NCBI GenBank assembly: GCA_018061325.1
Contig: JAGOUJ010000004.1
Span: 1 to 47,191 of the forward strand
Direction: 5' to 3'
Source of the DNA: Gammaproteobacteria bacterium
GTDB lineage: Bacteria; Pseudomonadota; Gammaproteobacteria; UBA6186; Azoamicaceae
DNA: 47,191 bases
In this document: one piece after another, positions 39,128-47,191 of the stretch
Numbering within the stretch: the stretch's first letter is position 1
How the letters are laid out: every line of letters starts with the position of its first letter
Made by a program: the position numbers and the translations under genes
The notes under the pieces: generated by a model
The model's input: only the letters and a program-made list of their open reading frames with translations
The model's database searches: none
Told to the model about the DNA's origin: nothing

Positions 39128-40960
39128 ATGTGCGGTATTGTGGGTGCAGTGTCTACGCAAGATGTTACCAATATTCTTCTAAACGGTCTTAGAGCCCTTG
39201 AATATCGGGGTTACGATTCTGCGGGTATCGCCGTGTTGTCGGAGCCTGGGGTTTTACAACGTGCGAGAGCCCAAGGAAAAGTGAGCGTTTTAGCAGAAAT
39301 CCTCATTAAAAACCCCATCGCTGGCACAATAGGCATTGCGCATACCCGTTGGGCAACCCATGGTGTGCCCAGCGAAAGTAATGCGCATCCCCATATTATC
39401 GGAGGACGTGTTGCATTGGTGCATAACGGCATTATCGAAAATGCCGAAGCCTTGATGGAGCCTTTTTTGGCATCGGGCTACAAACCTTTATCGGACACGG
39501 ATTCAGAAGTGGTGGGGCTTTGCATTTTGGAAGCTTTAAAAAAAGGTAACAATATTCTGGAAGCCACACAAGAGACGGTGCATAAACTAGAAGGCGCTTA
39601 TGCGTTGTGCGTGGTCGATATTTTAGATTCAGATACAATCATCGGTGTGCGATCGGGGCCACCTTTAGTCGTGGGTTTAGGGGAATATCAAAACTTTTTA
39701 GCCTCTGATACCTTGGCCTTGCGTGGTGTCACGGATCGCTTTATTTATATGGAAGATGGTGATATTGCAGTCTTAACGCGTGAAAAAGTGACACTCTACA
39801 ACGCTGCCGCTGAGATTATTCAAAGGCCGATTCATCATAAAGTCGTGCATCAAGATGCGGTCGATAAAGGATCGTATCAGCATTTTATGCTGAAAGAAAT
39901 TTTTGAGCAACCCACTGCCCTGCGTGAAACCTTGAAAATGTGTGTGGCCAATAGCAGTGTTTTAGAAAAAGCCTTTGGACCCAAAGCGACCGATCTTTTT
40001 GATAAAGTACAGCATGTACAGATAGTGGCTTGTGGCACCAGTTTTTATGCTGGGATGGTGGCGCGTTTATGGTTAGAGGATATTGCAGGTGTTGCCTGCC
40101 AAGTAGAAATTGCCAGCGAATTTCGTTATCGCAAACGGGTATTATTACCCAATACCTTGTTGGTGTGTATTTCTCAATCAGGTGAAACCGCCGATACACT
40201 GGCAGCATTACGCAGTACACAAAATGAAGCCTATGTTGCACGCTTAAGTATTTGTAATGTGCCCGATAGTTCTTTGGTGCGTGATTCGGAATTGGTTTTT
40301 CTCACCCAGGCGGGTGCGGAAAGAGGGGTATGCTCCACCAAAGGCTTTAGCACGCAATTAGTGGCCTTGTTTTTACTGAGTCTTGCTTTGGGGAGACGAT
40401 TTGGCCTTGATAAAGCCAAAGAAAAAGCACTGATCGAAGAACTGTGCCAAATTCCTATGCTGATGGAACAAAGTTTAGCAGCAACCGCATCGGTACAAGC
40501 TTTGGCGCAGATTTTTGCAAGCAAATCGAGCGCCTTATTTTTGGGTAGAGGTTTAGGTTTTCCCATGGCTTTAGAAGGCGCCTTAAAATTAAAAGAGCTT
40601 TCCTATATTCATGCAGAGGCCTATCCCGCCGGTGAACTCAAGCATGGTCCCATGGCTTTGGTTGATGAACACATGCCTGTATTGGTGCTTGCACCCCCAA
40701 GCGTCACACTGGATAAAATAAAATCGAATATTCAGGAAGTGCGGTCCCGTGGCGGTGAACTTATTGTTTTAACAGCAGAAGAGGCTGGTATTCACGCACA
40801 ACAAGGTGTGCATTGCTTAACGCTCCCCCAAACATCGGTTGAACTCTTTCCGCTGGTTTACACGATTCCTTTGCAGCTACTGGCCTACTATGTAGCGCTT
40901 TTAAAAGGCACCGATGTCGATCAGCCCAGAAATCTTGCGAAGTCCGTGACTGTGGAATAG
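39128..40960 (+). CDS. glmS: Glutamine-fructose-6-phosphate aminotransferase
   Basis: First enzyme of amino-sugar synthesis, 610 residues. Cys2 of MCGIVGAVS is the glutaminase nucleophile; the domain includes EYRGYDSAGIAV and HTRWATHG. The two SIS isomerase domains show ACGTSFYAG, SQSGETADTLAAL and the C-terminal PRNLAKSVTVE, where the last residues close the active site. No glmS ribozyme is visible in the 16-base gap from glmU. It feeds GlmM/GlmU and, with asnB at the left edge, reflects cell-envelope metabolism. Confidence 0.98.
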   Translation: MCGIVGAVSTQDVTNILLNGLRALEYRGYDSAGIAVLSEPGVLQRARAQGKVSVLAEILIKNPIAGTIGIAHTRWATHGVPSESNAHPHIIGGRVALVHNGIIENAEALMEPFLASGYKPLSDTDSEVVGLCILEALKKGNNILEATQETVHKLEGAYALCVVDILDSDTIIGVRSGPPLVVGLGEYQNFLASDTLALRGVTDRFIYMEDGDIAVLTREKVTLYNAAAEIIQRPIHHKVVHQDAVDKGSYQHFMLKEIFEQPTALRETLKMCVANSSVLEKAFGPKATDLFDKVQHVQIVACGTSFYAGMVARLWLEDIAGVACQVEIASEFRYRKRVLLPNTLLVCISQSGETADTLAALRSTQNEAYVARLSICNVPDSSLVRDSELVFLTQAGAERGVCSTKGFSTQLVALFLLSLALGRRFGLDKAKEKALIEELCQIPMLMEQSLAATASVQALAQIFASKSSALFLGRGLGFPMALEGALKLKELSYIHAEAYPAGELKHGPMALVDEHMPVLVLAPPSVTLDKIKSNIQEVRSRGGELIVLTAEEAGIHAQQGVHCLTLPQTSVELFPLVYTIPLQLLAYYVALLKGTDVDQPRNLAKSVTVE

Positions 40961-40978
40961 TTATATACCCGTTACACC

Positions 40979-41236
40979 TCAAGATGCGAACAGTGGCGTG
41001 GCATCACTTGCACTGAAGCATCGGGTTTTCTTTGTCGATGGACCATTTTGGGGATTATCAATCATGTATGGTCGAATGTTATTTAGGCTTTGATCGTTTC
41101 GAATAATATGATTGTAGTAGCCTCTTTGCCACAATCGTTTATAAAAGGATGGCCAATTTTTTTGATAGACGCCCTGCATGTATGCCATGGTGGTGTAGGT
41201 TTTAATATTTTTTACAAGATCAGATAATGCCGTGCT
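40979..41236 (-). pseudogene. RAYT/IS200-like (Y1) transposase remnant
   Basis: A C-terminal fragment of about 85 codons. Reading from the break at 41236: A-L-S-D-L-V-K-N-I-K-T-Y-T-T, then WPSFYKRLWQRGYYNHIIRN and DQSLNNIRPYMIDNPQN. The RLWQRGYYNHIIRN stretch contains the catalytic-Tyr region of REP-associated and IS200-type transposases, and LNNIRPYMIDNPQNG is their usual ending. The N-terminal part with the HUH motif is missing; the homology stops exactly at the MITE border. Not functional. Confidence 0.8.
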
Positions 41237-41386
41237 TGTAGGGGCGGACCGCCGTGTCCGCCCTGTTCGATGATGTCGGTGTCTATCGGGTCATAAACCC
41301 CATCACCTGCTGCGTTTAAAATGTTTTTGTCAGGGGGACGGACACGGTGTGATCAAAACGGGCGGATACGGCGGTCCGCCCCTACA
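41237..41386. mobile_element. 150-bp MITE with 27-base terminal inverted repeats
   Basis: Ends 41237-41263 and 41360-41386 are inverted copies with 26 of 27 matches, core TGTAGGGGCGGACCGCCGT. No gene inside. No clear target-site duplication in the flanking bases. The form (GTAGGGGCGGAC...) is that of dispersed repeats mobilised in trans by RAYT or other transposases. It interrupts the transposase remnant. Confidence 0.7.
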
Positions 41387-41755
41387 GATATGGCAATGAA
41401 CGAATTTTGTATTCTAAACCATGCGGCGGGTTGATCTATCCGTTATGGATACGATCATTGATAAAATCAACGTAAAATGATTCATGGGCTTCAGTGATTG
41501 TTCGCATCTTGAGGTGGAATGGGTATATACCCAGCCTATTTAAAAGTTTTTCCGAGTCTTTGTGAGATAAAAAGCCAGAATCCATCCATTTTTTAACTGA
41601 TGCCTTGATAATCTAGCGGGATTGCTCGGAGTCCAATTATTATGCTTTAGTTCTGTAGAGAAGTGCTCAAACGTTCAAGTTGTTCGGCCATATATGGAAT
41701 GGGTATATCCTATTTATTCTTTGAATAATCAAAGTTTACAATCTAGGCTTATCGA

Positions 41756-42117
41756 ATGGATGGTAAGAGCAACAGTATCTTGATGCGTCGTTTAGGTTTT
41801 ACCCTGATCGAGCTTGTAATAGTCATTGTGATTCTTGGTGTGTTAGCCGCTGCGGCGCTGCCGCGCTTTGCCAATTTAAGAGAGCAAGCCATTGTATCAG
41901 CCAACCGATCCTTTGCTGGGGGCCTTCGATCTTCCTCGAATATTATGCATGCGGCTTGGATAGCCTCGGGGGCGCCCAATGCCGATGTAAACCCCATCAT
42001 TGTAGAGGGTATAGGGGATTTGAAGGTGAATAATAGTTGTACAACGGCCCCAATCCTTCCAATCCAGCGCATGGCATTATTTACAATTATGTAACAGGAG
42101 AAGTAACAGCTTTTTAA
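41756..42117 (+). pseudogene. Type IV pilin-like protein gene, probably frameshifted
   Basis: Starts with a prepilin signal: a short leader ending MRRLG, cleavage before F, then FTLIELVIVIVILGVLAAAAL, the class III prepilin N-terminus with the conserved Glu5. ATG 41783 gives a five-residue leader and is more typical than ATG 41756. The original frame ends at 42094 with an uncharacteristic tail; from about 42037 the next frame reads L-Y-N-G-P-N-P-S-N-P-A-H-G-I-I-Y-N-Y-V-T-G-E-V-T-A-F and stops at 42117, which looks like a genuine pilin C-terminus. A single indel near 42030-42040 would join them. A sequencing error cannot be excluded. Two more features after it, an AAGGCT/AGCCTT hairpin and a C-run, follow before 42150. 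Confidence 0.6.
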
Positions 42118-42254
42118 GGCTGATAGCCTTTAGGCTCATCCCCCCCTTTCAAGGAGATCTTGGTGCATACACACGTTTAGAAGCCCGTCTACAAGCCCAA
42201 AAATCCCAAAATAATCTATATTAAAAATGTAACTAACTAATTTTGGGGTGAGCT

Positions 42255-42872
42255 ATGTTTTTTGATCACACTGGAGGATCGGAGGTGAATAGTCAGTTGG
42301 ATGCAGACGGCATTCCAAAGTATAGGTACAAAAAGGGGTATCATTGTCCCGTTAGTACCCCTGCGTCGGTTAGAGCGCTGGTCAAGCAATGGAATACAGA
42401 TATAGCGCCCATTAAACATGCTATCGCACATGTTACGCAAACCCCGCTTAGGGACTTAAAGCCCAACGCTTTTCAGGTTATCGAACAGATTGATCGATTA
42501 ATGAAGCATTGGAACACTTTTTCTGAGAAAGTAGAACGAGAAATGGAAGTGCTCGGAAAACAAGGCAATGGCTCTGATCTAAGCAATGGTTTTGTGGCCT
42601 TGGATGCGAAGAAAGAGAACATCGATTTGATGTTATATCTTTTGGTTACCAAGCTTGTGCGTGCTTATAAAAGTGAGAAGTCTGTGGCTATAAAGGAGGA
42701 TTTTAGGGTCTTGATAGAAAAAGAGGCTCCACGATTATTAGAGACCATTCAAGCACTCAGAAAGACAAGAGATGCAGAATATATGAGCAAAGCGGAAAAA
42801 ATAATGTTGCATAAATTAGAGCTGCAAGTGAATGAGATTAGGCATCCACACACGCCAAGAGCCAGTCTATAG
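42255..42872 (+). CDS. Unrecognised 205-residue helical protein
   Basis: I do not recognise a family. The predicted protein is mostly helical with charged heptads (ALVKQWNTDIAPIKHAIAHV, then QIDRLMKHWNTFSEKVEREMEVL and a long C-terminal helical half), soluble, without signal peptide or membrane segments. GTG 42285 is an alternative start with GGAGG seven bases upstream; ATG 42255 has the ribosome site GGGGTGAG. It is the first of three same-strand genes leading to an ankyrin protein, with codon use like its neighbours. It could be a secreted effector or an accessory factor of the third gene; both are speculation. Confidence 0.65.
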   Translation: MFFDHTGGSEVNSQLDADGIPKYRYKKGYHCPVSTPASVRALVKQWNTDIAPIKHAIAHVTQTPLRDLKPNAFQVIEQIDRLMKHWNTFSEKVEREMEVLGKQGNGSDLSNGFVALDAKKENIDLMLYLLVTKLVRAYKSEKSVAIKEDFRVLIEKEAPRLLETIQALRKTRDAEYMSKAEKIMLHKLELQVNEIRHPHTPRASL

Positions 42873-42961
42873 CGATAGGATTATTACTATATTTAAGTCA
42901 TCTTAGGACTGTGGTATGGTAGGGGCGCTTTGAATGTGAAAGTCAAAATGAGCGGGACTAA

Positions 42962-43630
42962 GTGAGTAATCTTCTAAAATCGAATACAATGCCTCCCACA
43001 ATGCCAGGCTTTGAGACCGAAATCCAAAGCAGCAAAGAGGATTTATTTTTATTGGATGCCATGAATCAGCAAATCAATGGGGTTTTGGGGCAATTCCAAT
43101 ATATTGTAGAAATCTTAGATACCCATAAAAAAGTAGCACCTGTCGAAGATATACAACGCGAAGTGAAAAAAGCCCTTAAAAAAATTCAGGCGCTGCTTCA
43201 TCAGGAACCTGGTATGGATGCAGAGGCCGATTTAGTAAGCAATGCACGTCATACTGGGGCACCACTGGGTTTAGAGGCTAATCCTCTCATTGAAGAAATG
43301 GGCGGTATGCCACTGGAAGCGATTGCTGCCGATTGGGAGACTTTTGCCAAAGAAGCAGGCATTAGCGATAAAGCCGAACTTGAAAATATGGTTAAAAAAA
43401 TTAAAGACAAGCTTCAAGAAAAATTTAAAAACAAAGCACGTCTAGCCCATCGTTTAAAAGCAAGCAATAAACCCAGTTTGAAAAATGCGCCCAAGCCAGG
43501 GCAAGCCATGACCCCTAAATTTAAGCAGGTTCAAGCAGTCTTAAAGTATATTTTGAAGGAAACACCCGCACCCCCAACGCCTGCGCCTAGAATCATTGAA
43601 GCCCCAAGACCCAGACCAGGCGGATTCTAA
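42962..43630 (+). CDS. Unrecognised 222-residue protein with proline-rich tail
   Basis: No family recognised. Features: an N-terminal helix pair (FLLDAMNQQINGVLGQFQYIVEIL), a helical middle with basic coiled segment (NMVKKIKDKLQEKFKNKARLAHRLK), and a Pro/Ala-rich flexible C-terminus (TPAPPTPAPRIIEAPRPRPGG). Start GTG 42962 follows GCGGGA; an internal ATG at 42989 is possible. It sits 12 bases before the ankyrin gene, so the two are probably cotranscribed. The flexible tail is of the kind seen in type IV secretion substrates, but no specific signal can be asserted. Confidence 0.65.
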   Translation: MSNLLKSNTMPPTMPGFETEIQSSKEDLFLLDAMNQQINGVLGQFQYIVEILDTHKKVAPVEDIQREVKKALKKIQALLHQEPGMDAEADLVSNARHTGAPLGLEANPLIEEMGGMPLEAIAADWETFAKEAGISDKAELENMVKKIKDKLQEKFKNKARLAHRLKASNKPSLKNAPKPGQAMTPKFKQVQAVLKYILKETPAPPTPAPRIIEAPRPRPGGF

Positions 43631-43642
43631 TAAAGAGGGCTT

Positions 43643-45058
43643 ATGTCGACTAAAATATCTCTTTCCAAGGCTATTTTATTTGAGAAACCAGAGAAGGTGC
43701 ATGCTTTAATTCGTGCAGGCGCCGATGTACACGAAAAAGATCCCTATGGTTTAACGCCGCTGATTGAGGCAACGCTTAAAGAAGATCTGGGTATTGCGCA
43801 AGCGCTTTTAGAGCATGGTGCAAAGGTTGATCAGCAAGATATTAGTGGGCAAACCGCTTTGCAATGGGCAGTTAATCGCTATCAAAAGCCTTTTTGTGAG
43901 CTTTTTTTAGAAGCCGGTGCGAATCCCAATCATCACTCTGCCGATGGTCAACCGTTGTTGGTGAATCCTTTCTTAAGAGAACAATCGGATTTGTTGCAAT
44001 TATTGAAAGATTATGGCGCCATCCTTCAACCCACTTACGATTTCATAGAGGCCAAATTGATGGGGCATCGCTATGAATTAAAGGGCCGGGCTAAAGTGGT
44101 GAATGCCAAAAACCGTTTTGTAACCTTCGATTTGGAAGGTTTTTACGTGGAATTTACGGTGGGGCTTGTACTGAAAAGTCTGGACGATTTTATGAAAAGT
44201 CCCATGGGGGATCGTTTTAGAGCTTATGCAACCGTTTTATCACAAGTTCGAAAAGCCTTTAGAAATGCAGCCACGATTATTCCTGAAAAATATCTAAAAA
44301 AAGGATCGGTACACAATACAAACTTGATTCAAACAATCATGAAAGAGCCATTGGTCTTCATACCTGTTTCTTACGAAGGCCATGCGATTAGCTTTGTACG
44401 CTATGGTCATTATCTGGCCAAATGTGATCGCGGCGTGAGGCATATTGTGGATACCGTGGTAATTCATAAAGTAGGTAAACCTGCAATCCTTAATCCCGAT
44501 TTTCTAAGCGATTTAATGTTTAGCAATAAGAGTAATGAATATATTCTCAATACGCTCAAGCACGTTTTAGCATTGGAGCCCATGAGCACTTTGCCCGCAC
44601 GTTACCAATTAAGTGGCAATTGTTCCTGGGCAAATGTAGAAGCGGCCGTGCCTGCCATGATGTTTTTATTAATGTTTGGTGGTAATTGGAAAGCCTTGGG
44701 CGAGGTGGGTGCCTTAAAGAAATCGGTGATGGATTTCTATGATGCATGGATAACCTGGGATCAAAATCGGGCTTTAGAGCGTTGCATCAGCGAATTGAAG
44801 GTGGCCGATCCAAAACGTCAGGCAAGCCTTGCTTCTTTATTGGCGTTTGTTTTATTTCAGCGTTGTCGGGCTTCGCGTCCTTTAGAGGTTGAACGAGCCA
44901 AAAAAATTCTAGCGATTCTTCAGATCCCAAGCTGTGCCTACATTCTCAAAAGTTATATCAGGATTTATCAGACCAAGGCTGCAGCGGATAGTGGCCAACA
45001 TTTCATGGAACTCCTCCAAGCCTGTGGTTTAAACCTAGGTGATTTGCGTCAAGATTAA
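43643..45058 (+). CDS. Ankyrin-repeat protein with cysteine-protease-like C-terminal domain
   Basis: A 471-residue protein with four ankyrin-type repeats at residues 5-128 (DPYGLTPLIEATLKEDLGIAQALLEHGA, ISGQTALQWAVNRY, AGANPNHHSADGQPLL) followed by about 340 residues that show an ordered set of possible catalytic residues: H247 in EGHAISFVRYGHYLAKCDRG, D262 within the same block, Q322 and C327 in YQLSGNCSWANVEAA. This layout resembles the Legionella Dot/Icm effector AnkH/LegA3, which couples ankyrin repeats to a protease-like domain; homology is my inference. It is unaccompanied by secretion genes in this window. The two small upstream genes may be part of the same transcript. Confidence 0.8.
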   Translation: MSTKISLSKAILFEKPEKVHALIRAGADVHEKDPYGLTPLIEATLKEDLGIAQALLEHGAKVDQQDISGQTALQWAVNRYQKPFCELFLEAGANPNHHSADGQPLLVNPFLREQSDLLQLLKDYGAILQPTYDFIEAKLMGHRYELKGRAKVVNAKNRFVTFDLEGFYVEFTVGLVLKSLDDFMKSPMGDRFRAYATVLSQVRKAFRNAATIIPEKYLKKGSVHNTNLIQTIMKEPLVFIPVSYEGHAISFVRYGHYLAKCDRGVRHIVDTVVIHKVGKPAILNPDFLSDLMFSNKSNEYILNTLKHVLALEPMSTLPARYQLSGNCSWANVEAAVPAMMFLLMFGGNWKALGEVGALKKSVMDFYDAWITWDQNRALERCISELKVADPKRQASLASLLAFVLFQRCRASRPLEVERAKKILAILQIPSCAYILKSYIRIYQTKAAADSGQHFMELLQACGLNLGDLRQD

Positions 45059-45075
45059 TGCTACACTGCCCTCCC

Positions 45076-47191
45076 ATGGATAGCAGCAATATTTTATTAG
45101 AGTCACTCAATGATGCTCAACGTCAAGCCGTTACTGCACCCTTAGGACCTGTCGTGGTTTTAGCGGGTGCTGGCAGCGGCAAAACGCGGGTTTTAGTGCA
45201 ACGTATTGCTTGGCTCATTGGCGAGAAAGCCATGCGTGCACACAGTGTTTTAGCGGTAACCTTTACCAATAAAGCAGCCGGTGAAATGAAACATCGTTTG
45301 AGCGATTTACTGGGTCCAGATGCCCAAGGTATGTGGGTGGGTACTTTTCATGGCCTGGCTCATAAAATGTTGCGCCTACACTGGCAAGAAGCAGGATTGT
45401 TGCAACAGTTCCAGGTGATGGATGGGGATGATCAGCTACAGATTATTCGTCGCATCTTTAAACAGTTGAGTGTGAATGAAGATCGTTTTGATCCGCGCAA
45501 AGTCCAAGGTTTTATTAGTCGTAAAAAAGATGAAGGGATCCGTATTAATTCCCTGGAACCGATCCAGAACCCCTACGATCAAGTGGTACAAGAGGTTTAT
45601 CGACAGTACGAAAAAATCTGCGAAGCAAGCGGTTTGGTCGATTTCTCCGAGCTGCTTCTTAGATCCTATGAACTGTTAAAAAATAATGCCGAGCTTCGCG
45701 CGCATTATCAAGCGCGCTTTTCCCATATACTCGTGGATGAATTTCAAGATACCAATACGATTCAGTATCAATGGCTTTCTTTATTGGCCGAGCAGGCACA
45801 ATCGATGATGGTGGTAGGCGATGACGATCAATCCATTTATGGATGGCGCGGCGCTAAAATAGAAAATCTACATCGCTTTCAACGCGATTTTAACGCGGTT
45901 CAAATGATTCGTCTAGAACAAAACTATCGTTCGACCGCGACCATTCTCGCGGCGGCGAATGCGTTGATTACGCACAATGATAGCCGTTTGGGTAAAACGC
46001 TGTGGACAGAAGGTCAAGCAGGTGAGCTCATTGGCCTTTATGCCGGCTTTAACGAAGAAGATGAGGCTTTGTATGTCGTGCGTGGCATTCGAGCATGGAT
46101 GCAGAACGGTGGTCTACCCCAAGCGATTGGCATTTTGTATCGTTCGAACGCGCAATCCCGTATTTTAGAAGAATCATTAATGCGTGCGGGTATACCCTAT
46201 AGCATTTATGGGGGATTACGCTTTTTTGAGCGTGCTGAAATCAAAGATGCTTTGGCCTATTTAAAATTAGCCTTAAATGTGCAAGATAATACCGCGTTTG
46301 AAAGAATTATGAATGTGCCTCCGCGGGGTATTGGCGAAAAATCACTTGAAAAAATACAAACCATCGCGCAGACCCAAGCCTGTTCTTATTGGGAGGCTGC
46401 CCATCAATCCTTAGGCCAATCCCTTTTTGGTCCTAAGATCGAGTCTGCACTCAGAGGTTTTCTCCAGTTGGTCGAAGCGCTTCGTAGGGATACCCAAGCA
46501 GGCACAGCCCTGATGGCTTTAATGGAGAAGGTGGTTCAACAGAGTGGTCTGTTACGCTTTTTTAAAGAACAAAAAGATGAAAAATCGCAAAATAGAGCTG
46601 AGAACTTAGAAGAGTTAATCAATGCCAGTAATGATTTTGAATTAGCCCAAGACAGTACAACGCAATCAAGCCTGGTCGATTTCTTAGCCTACACCGCTTT
46701 AGAAAGTTCTGAAAAACCAGGTCGATCGCTTGAGGCTGCGGTGCAACTGATGACTATTCATGCAGCCAAAGGCTTGGAATTTCCAGTGGTTTTTCTGTGT
46801 GGTTTAGAAGACGGCTTATTTCCTCATCATTTTTCAAAAGACAATCCCGCATCACTCGAAGAAGAGCGCCGTCTATGTTATGTGGGTATAACCCGCGCCA
46901 AAGAGAAATTATTCTTAAGCTATGCGCAAAAAAGACGGGTTTTTGGTCGGGATGAAGATCGCTTTCCTTCTCGCTTTATCAGTGAAATCCCTTCGCACTT
47001 ATTGGTAGAGCAGCATAAAAAAGTTAGTGTGCAAAGACCACAGTCTTTTATGCGCGCCTTCACATCTTCGACACCTTCCAACCCTACAAAGAGTCCCCTT
47101 GGATCCTCAGTGGCATCCGAATCAGGTATGTCTTTAGGACAGTGGGTGAAGCATCCCAAATTTGGAACGGGTATTGTGGTCGATCAAGAAG
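45076..47191 (+). CDS. uvrD: DNA helicase II UvrD, 3' end outside the window
   Basis: Superfamily 1A helicase of mismatch and excision repair. Translation from ATG 45076 is open to the window end (about 705 codons of a usual 720). Motifs in order: Q-motif region LNDAQRQAV, Walker A AGAGSGKTRVL, TFTNKAAGEMK (Ia), VDEFQDTN (II), GDDDQSIYGWRGA (III), LEQNYRS (IV), the block MTIHAAKGLEF (V) and VGITRAKE (VI), and the C-terminal Tudor-like VKHPKFGTGIVVDQE begins just before the edge. It starts 17 bases after the ankyrin gene. Confidence 0.97.
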   Translation, partial: MDSSNILLESLNDAQRQAVTAPLGPVVVLAGAGSGKTRVLVQRIAWLIGEKAMRAHSVLAVTFTNKAAGEMKHRLSDLLGPDAQGMWVGTFHGLAHKMLRLHWQEAGLLQQFQVMDGDDQLQIIRRIFKQLSVNEDRFDPRKVQGFISRKKDEGIRINSLEPIQNPYDQVVQEVYRQYEKICEASGLVDFSELLLRSYELLKNNAELRAHYQARFSHILVDEFQDTNTIQYQWLSLLAEQAQSMMVVGDDDQSIYGWRGAKIENLHRFQRDFNAVQMIRLEQNYRSTATILAAANALITHNDSRLGKTLWTEGQAGELIGLYAGFNEEDEALYVVRGIRAWMQNGGLPQAIGILYRSNAQSRILEESLMRAGIPYSIYGGLRFFERAEIKDALAYLKLALNVQDNTAFERIMNVPPRGIGEKSLEKIQTIAQTQACSYWEAAHQSLGQSLFGPKIESALRGFLQLVEALRRDTQAGTALMALMEKVVQQSGLLRFFKEQKDEKSQNRAENLEELINASNDFELAQDSTTQSSLVDFLAYTALESSEKPGRSLEAAVQLMTIHAAKGLEFPVVFLCGLEDGLFPHHFSKDNPASLEEERRLCYVGITRAKEKLFLSYAQKRRVFGRDEDRFPSRFISEIPSHLLVEQHKKVSVQRPQSFMRAFTSSTPSNPTKSPLGSSVASESGMSLGQWVKHPKFGTGIVVDQE

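Larger units (their letters stand above)
40964..41527. mobile_element. Degenerate 564-bp element with 29-base inverted repeats, RAYT remnant and nested MITE
   Basis: The ends 40964-40992 and 41499-41527 are inverted copies with 27 of 29 matches (core CACCTCAAGATGCGAACA). The left end holds the 3' remnant of an IS200-type transposase; a 150-bp MITE sits in the middle; the rest (41387-41498) has no recognisable gene. A related end copy occurs at 11523-11548, and TGGAATGGGTATAT at 41695-41708 is a solo fragment. Apart from these, 41528-41755 holds only a short unrecognised open stretch on the minus strand. Confidence 0.6.

Noticed and set aside
41420-41610. Minus-strand open stretch of about 51 codons crossing the right outer inverted repeat, with WMDSGFLSHKDSEKLLNRLG
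   Set aside because: No ribosome site, no recognisable family, and part of it is repeat sequence; more likely chance or a gene fragment.

Overview
The window is the replication-origin region of a gammaproteobacterial chromosome. Gene order is the conserved one: dnaA-dnaN-recF-gyrB run leftward; rpmH-rnpA-yidD-yidC-mnmE-mnmG-rsmG-parA-parB-atpIBEFHAGDC run rightward; then come cydPABX, glmU-glmS and a nearly complete uvrD. ParB-binding sites with the sequence TGTTCCACGTGGAACA, DnaA boxes (TTATCCACA), a CydX/CydP-type bd oxidase and a proton-type F1Fo synthase fit a gammaproteobacterium. An ankyrin protein with a cysteine-protease-like tail (45 kb end), next to two unrecognised coiled genes, suggests a host-associated member of Legionellales; this taxonomic placement is inference.

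Layout. 1-4368: sugar/O-antigen-type cluster (asparagine synthase cut by the window edge, two glycosyltransferases). 4381-5154: a single-chain MNT-HEPN protein. 5188-15488: gyrB, recF, dnaN and dnaA on the minus strand, interrupted between gyrB and recF by an MFS transporter, an AbiE toxin-antitoxin (TA) pair and a Phd-ParE pair. 15651-19504: accessory stretch between dnaA and rpmH with a BRO/DinD-like protein, an XRE regulator, a VanX-type dipeptidase remnant, a DUF1653 gene, a ribbon-helix-helix/ParE pair, a BrnA/BrnT-like pair and the oriC sequences. 19505-34405: ribosome/tRNA-modification/segregation/ATP-synthase genes, tightly packed. 34573-40960: cytochrome bd and amino-sugar synthesis. 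40961-42254: repeat-rich scar with an IS200-type (RAYT) transposase remnant, a nested MITE and a frameshifted pilin. 42255-45058: two unknown genes and the ankyrin protein. 45076-end: uvrD.

The most unusual feature is how TA modules are interleaved with cis-acting origin elements. Two different TA pairs (AbiE, then Phd-ParE) are each followed by a copy of parS embedded in a shared direct repeat. Two other TA pairs (RHH-ParE, then BrnA-BrnT) each sit between a copy of a 60-bp repeat R and a copy of a 50-bp two-DnaA-box repeat O, giving R-TA-O-R-TA-O. Cargo differs while the flanks are duplicated, so the repeats look like ports for TA exchange or like retained duplications at the origin. A third parS lies inside recF. 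A second notable signal is a 106-bp palindromic element inserted in frame in the G domain of mnmE, with a half copy just upstream of atpE.

All functional names rest on reading protein motifs and gene order by eye; no database search was run.
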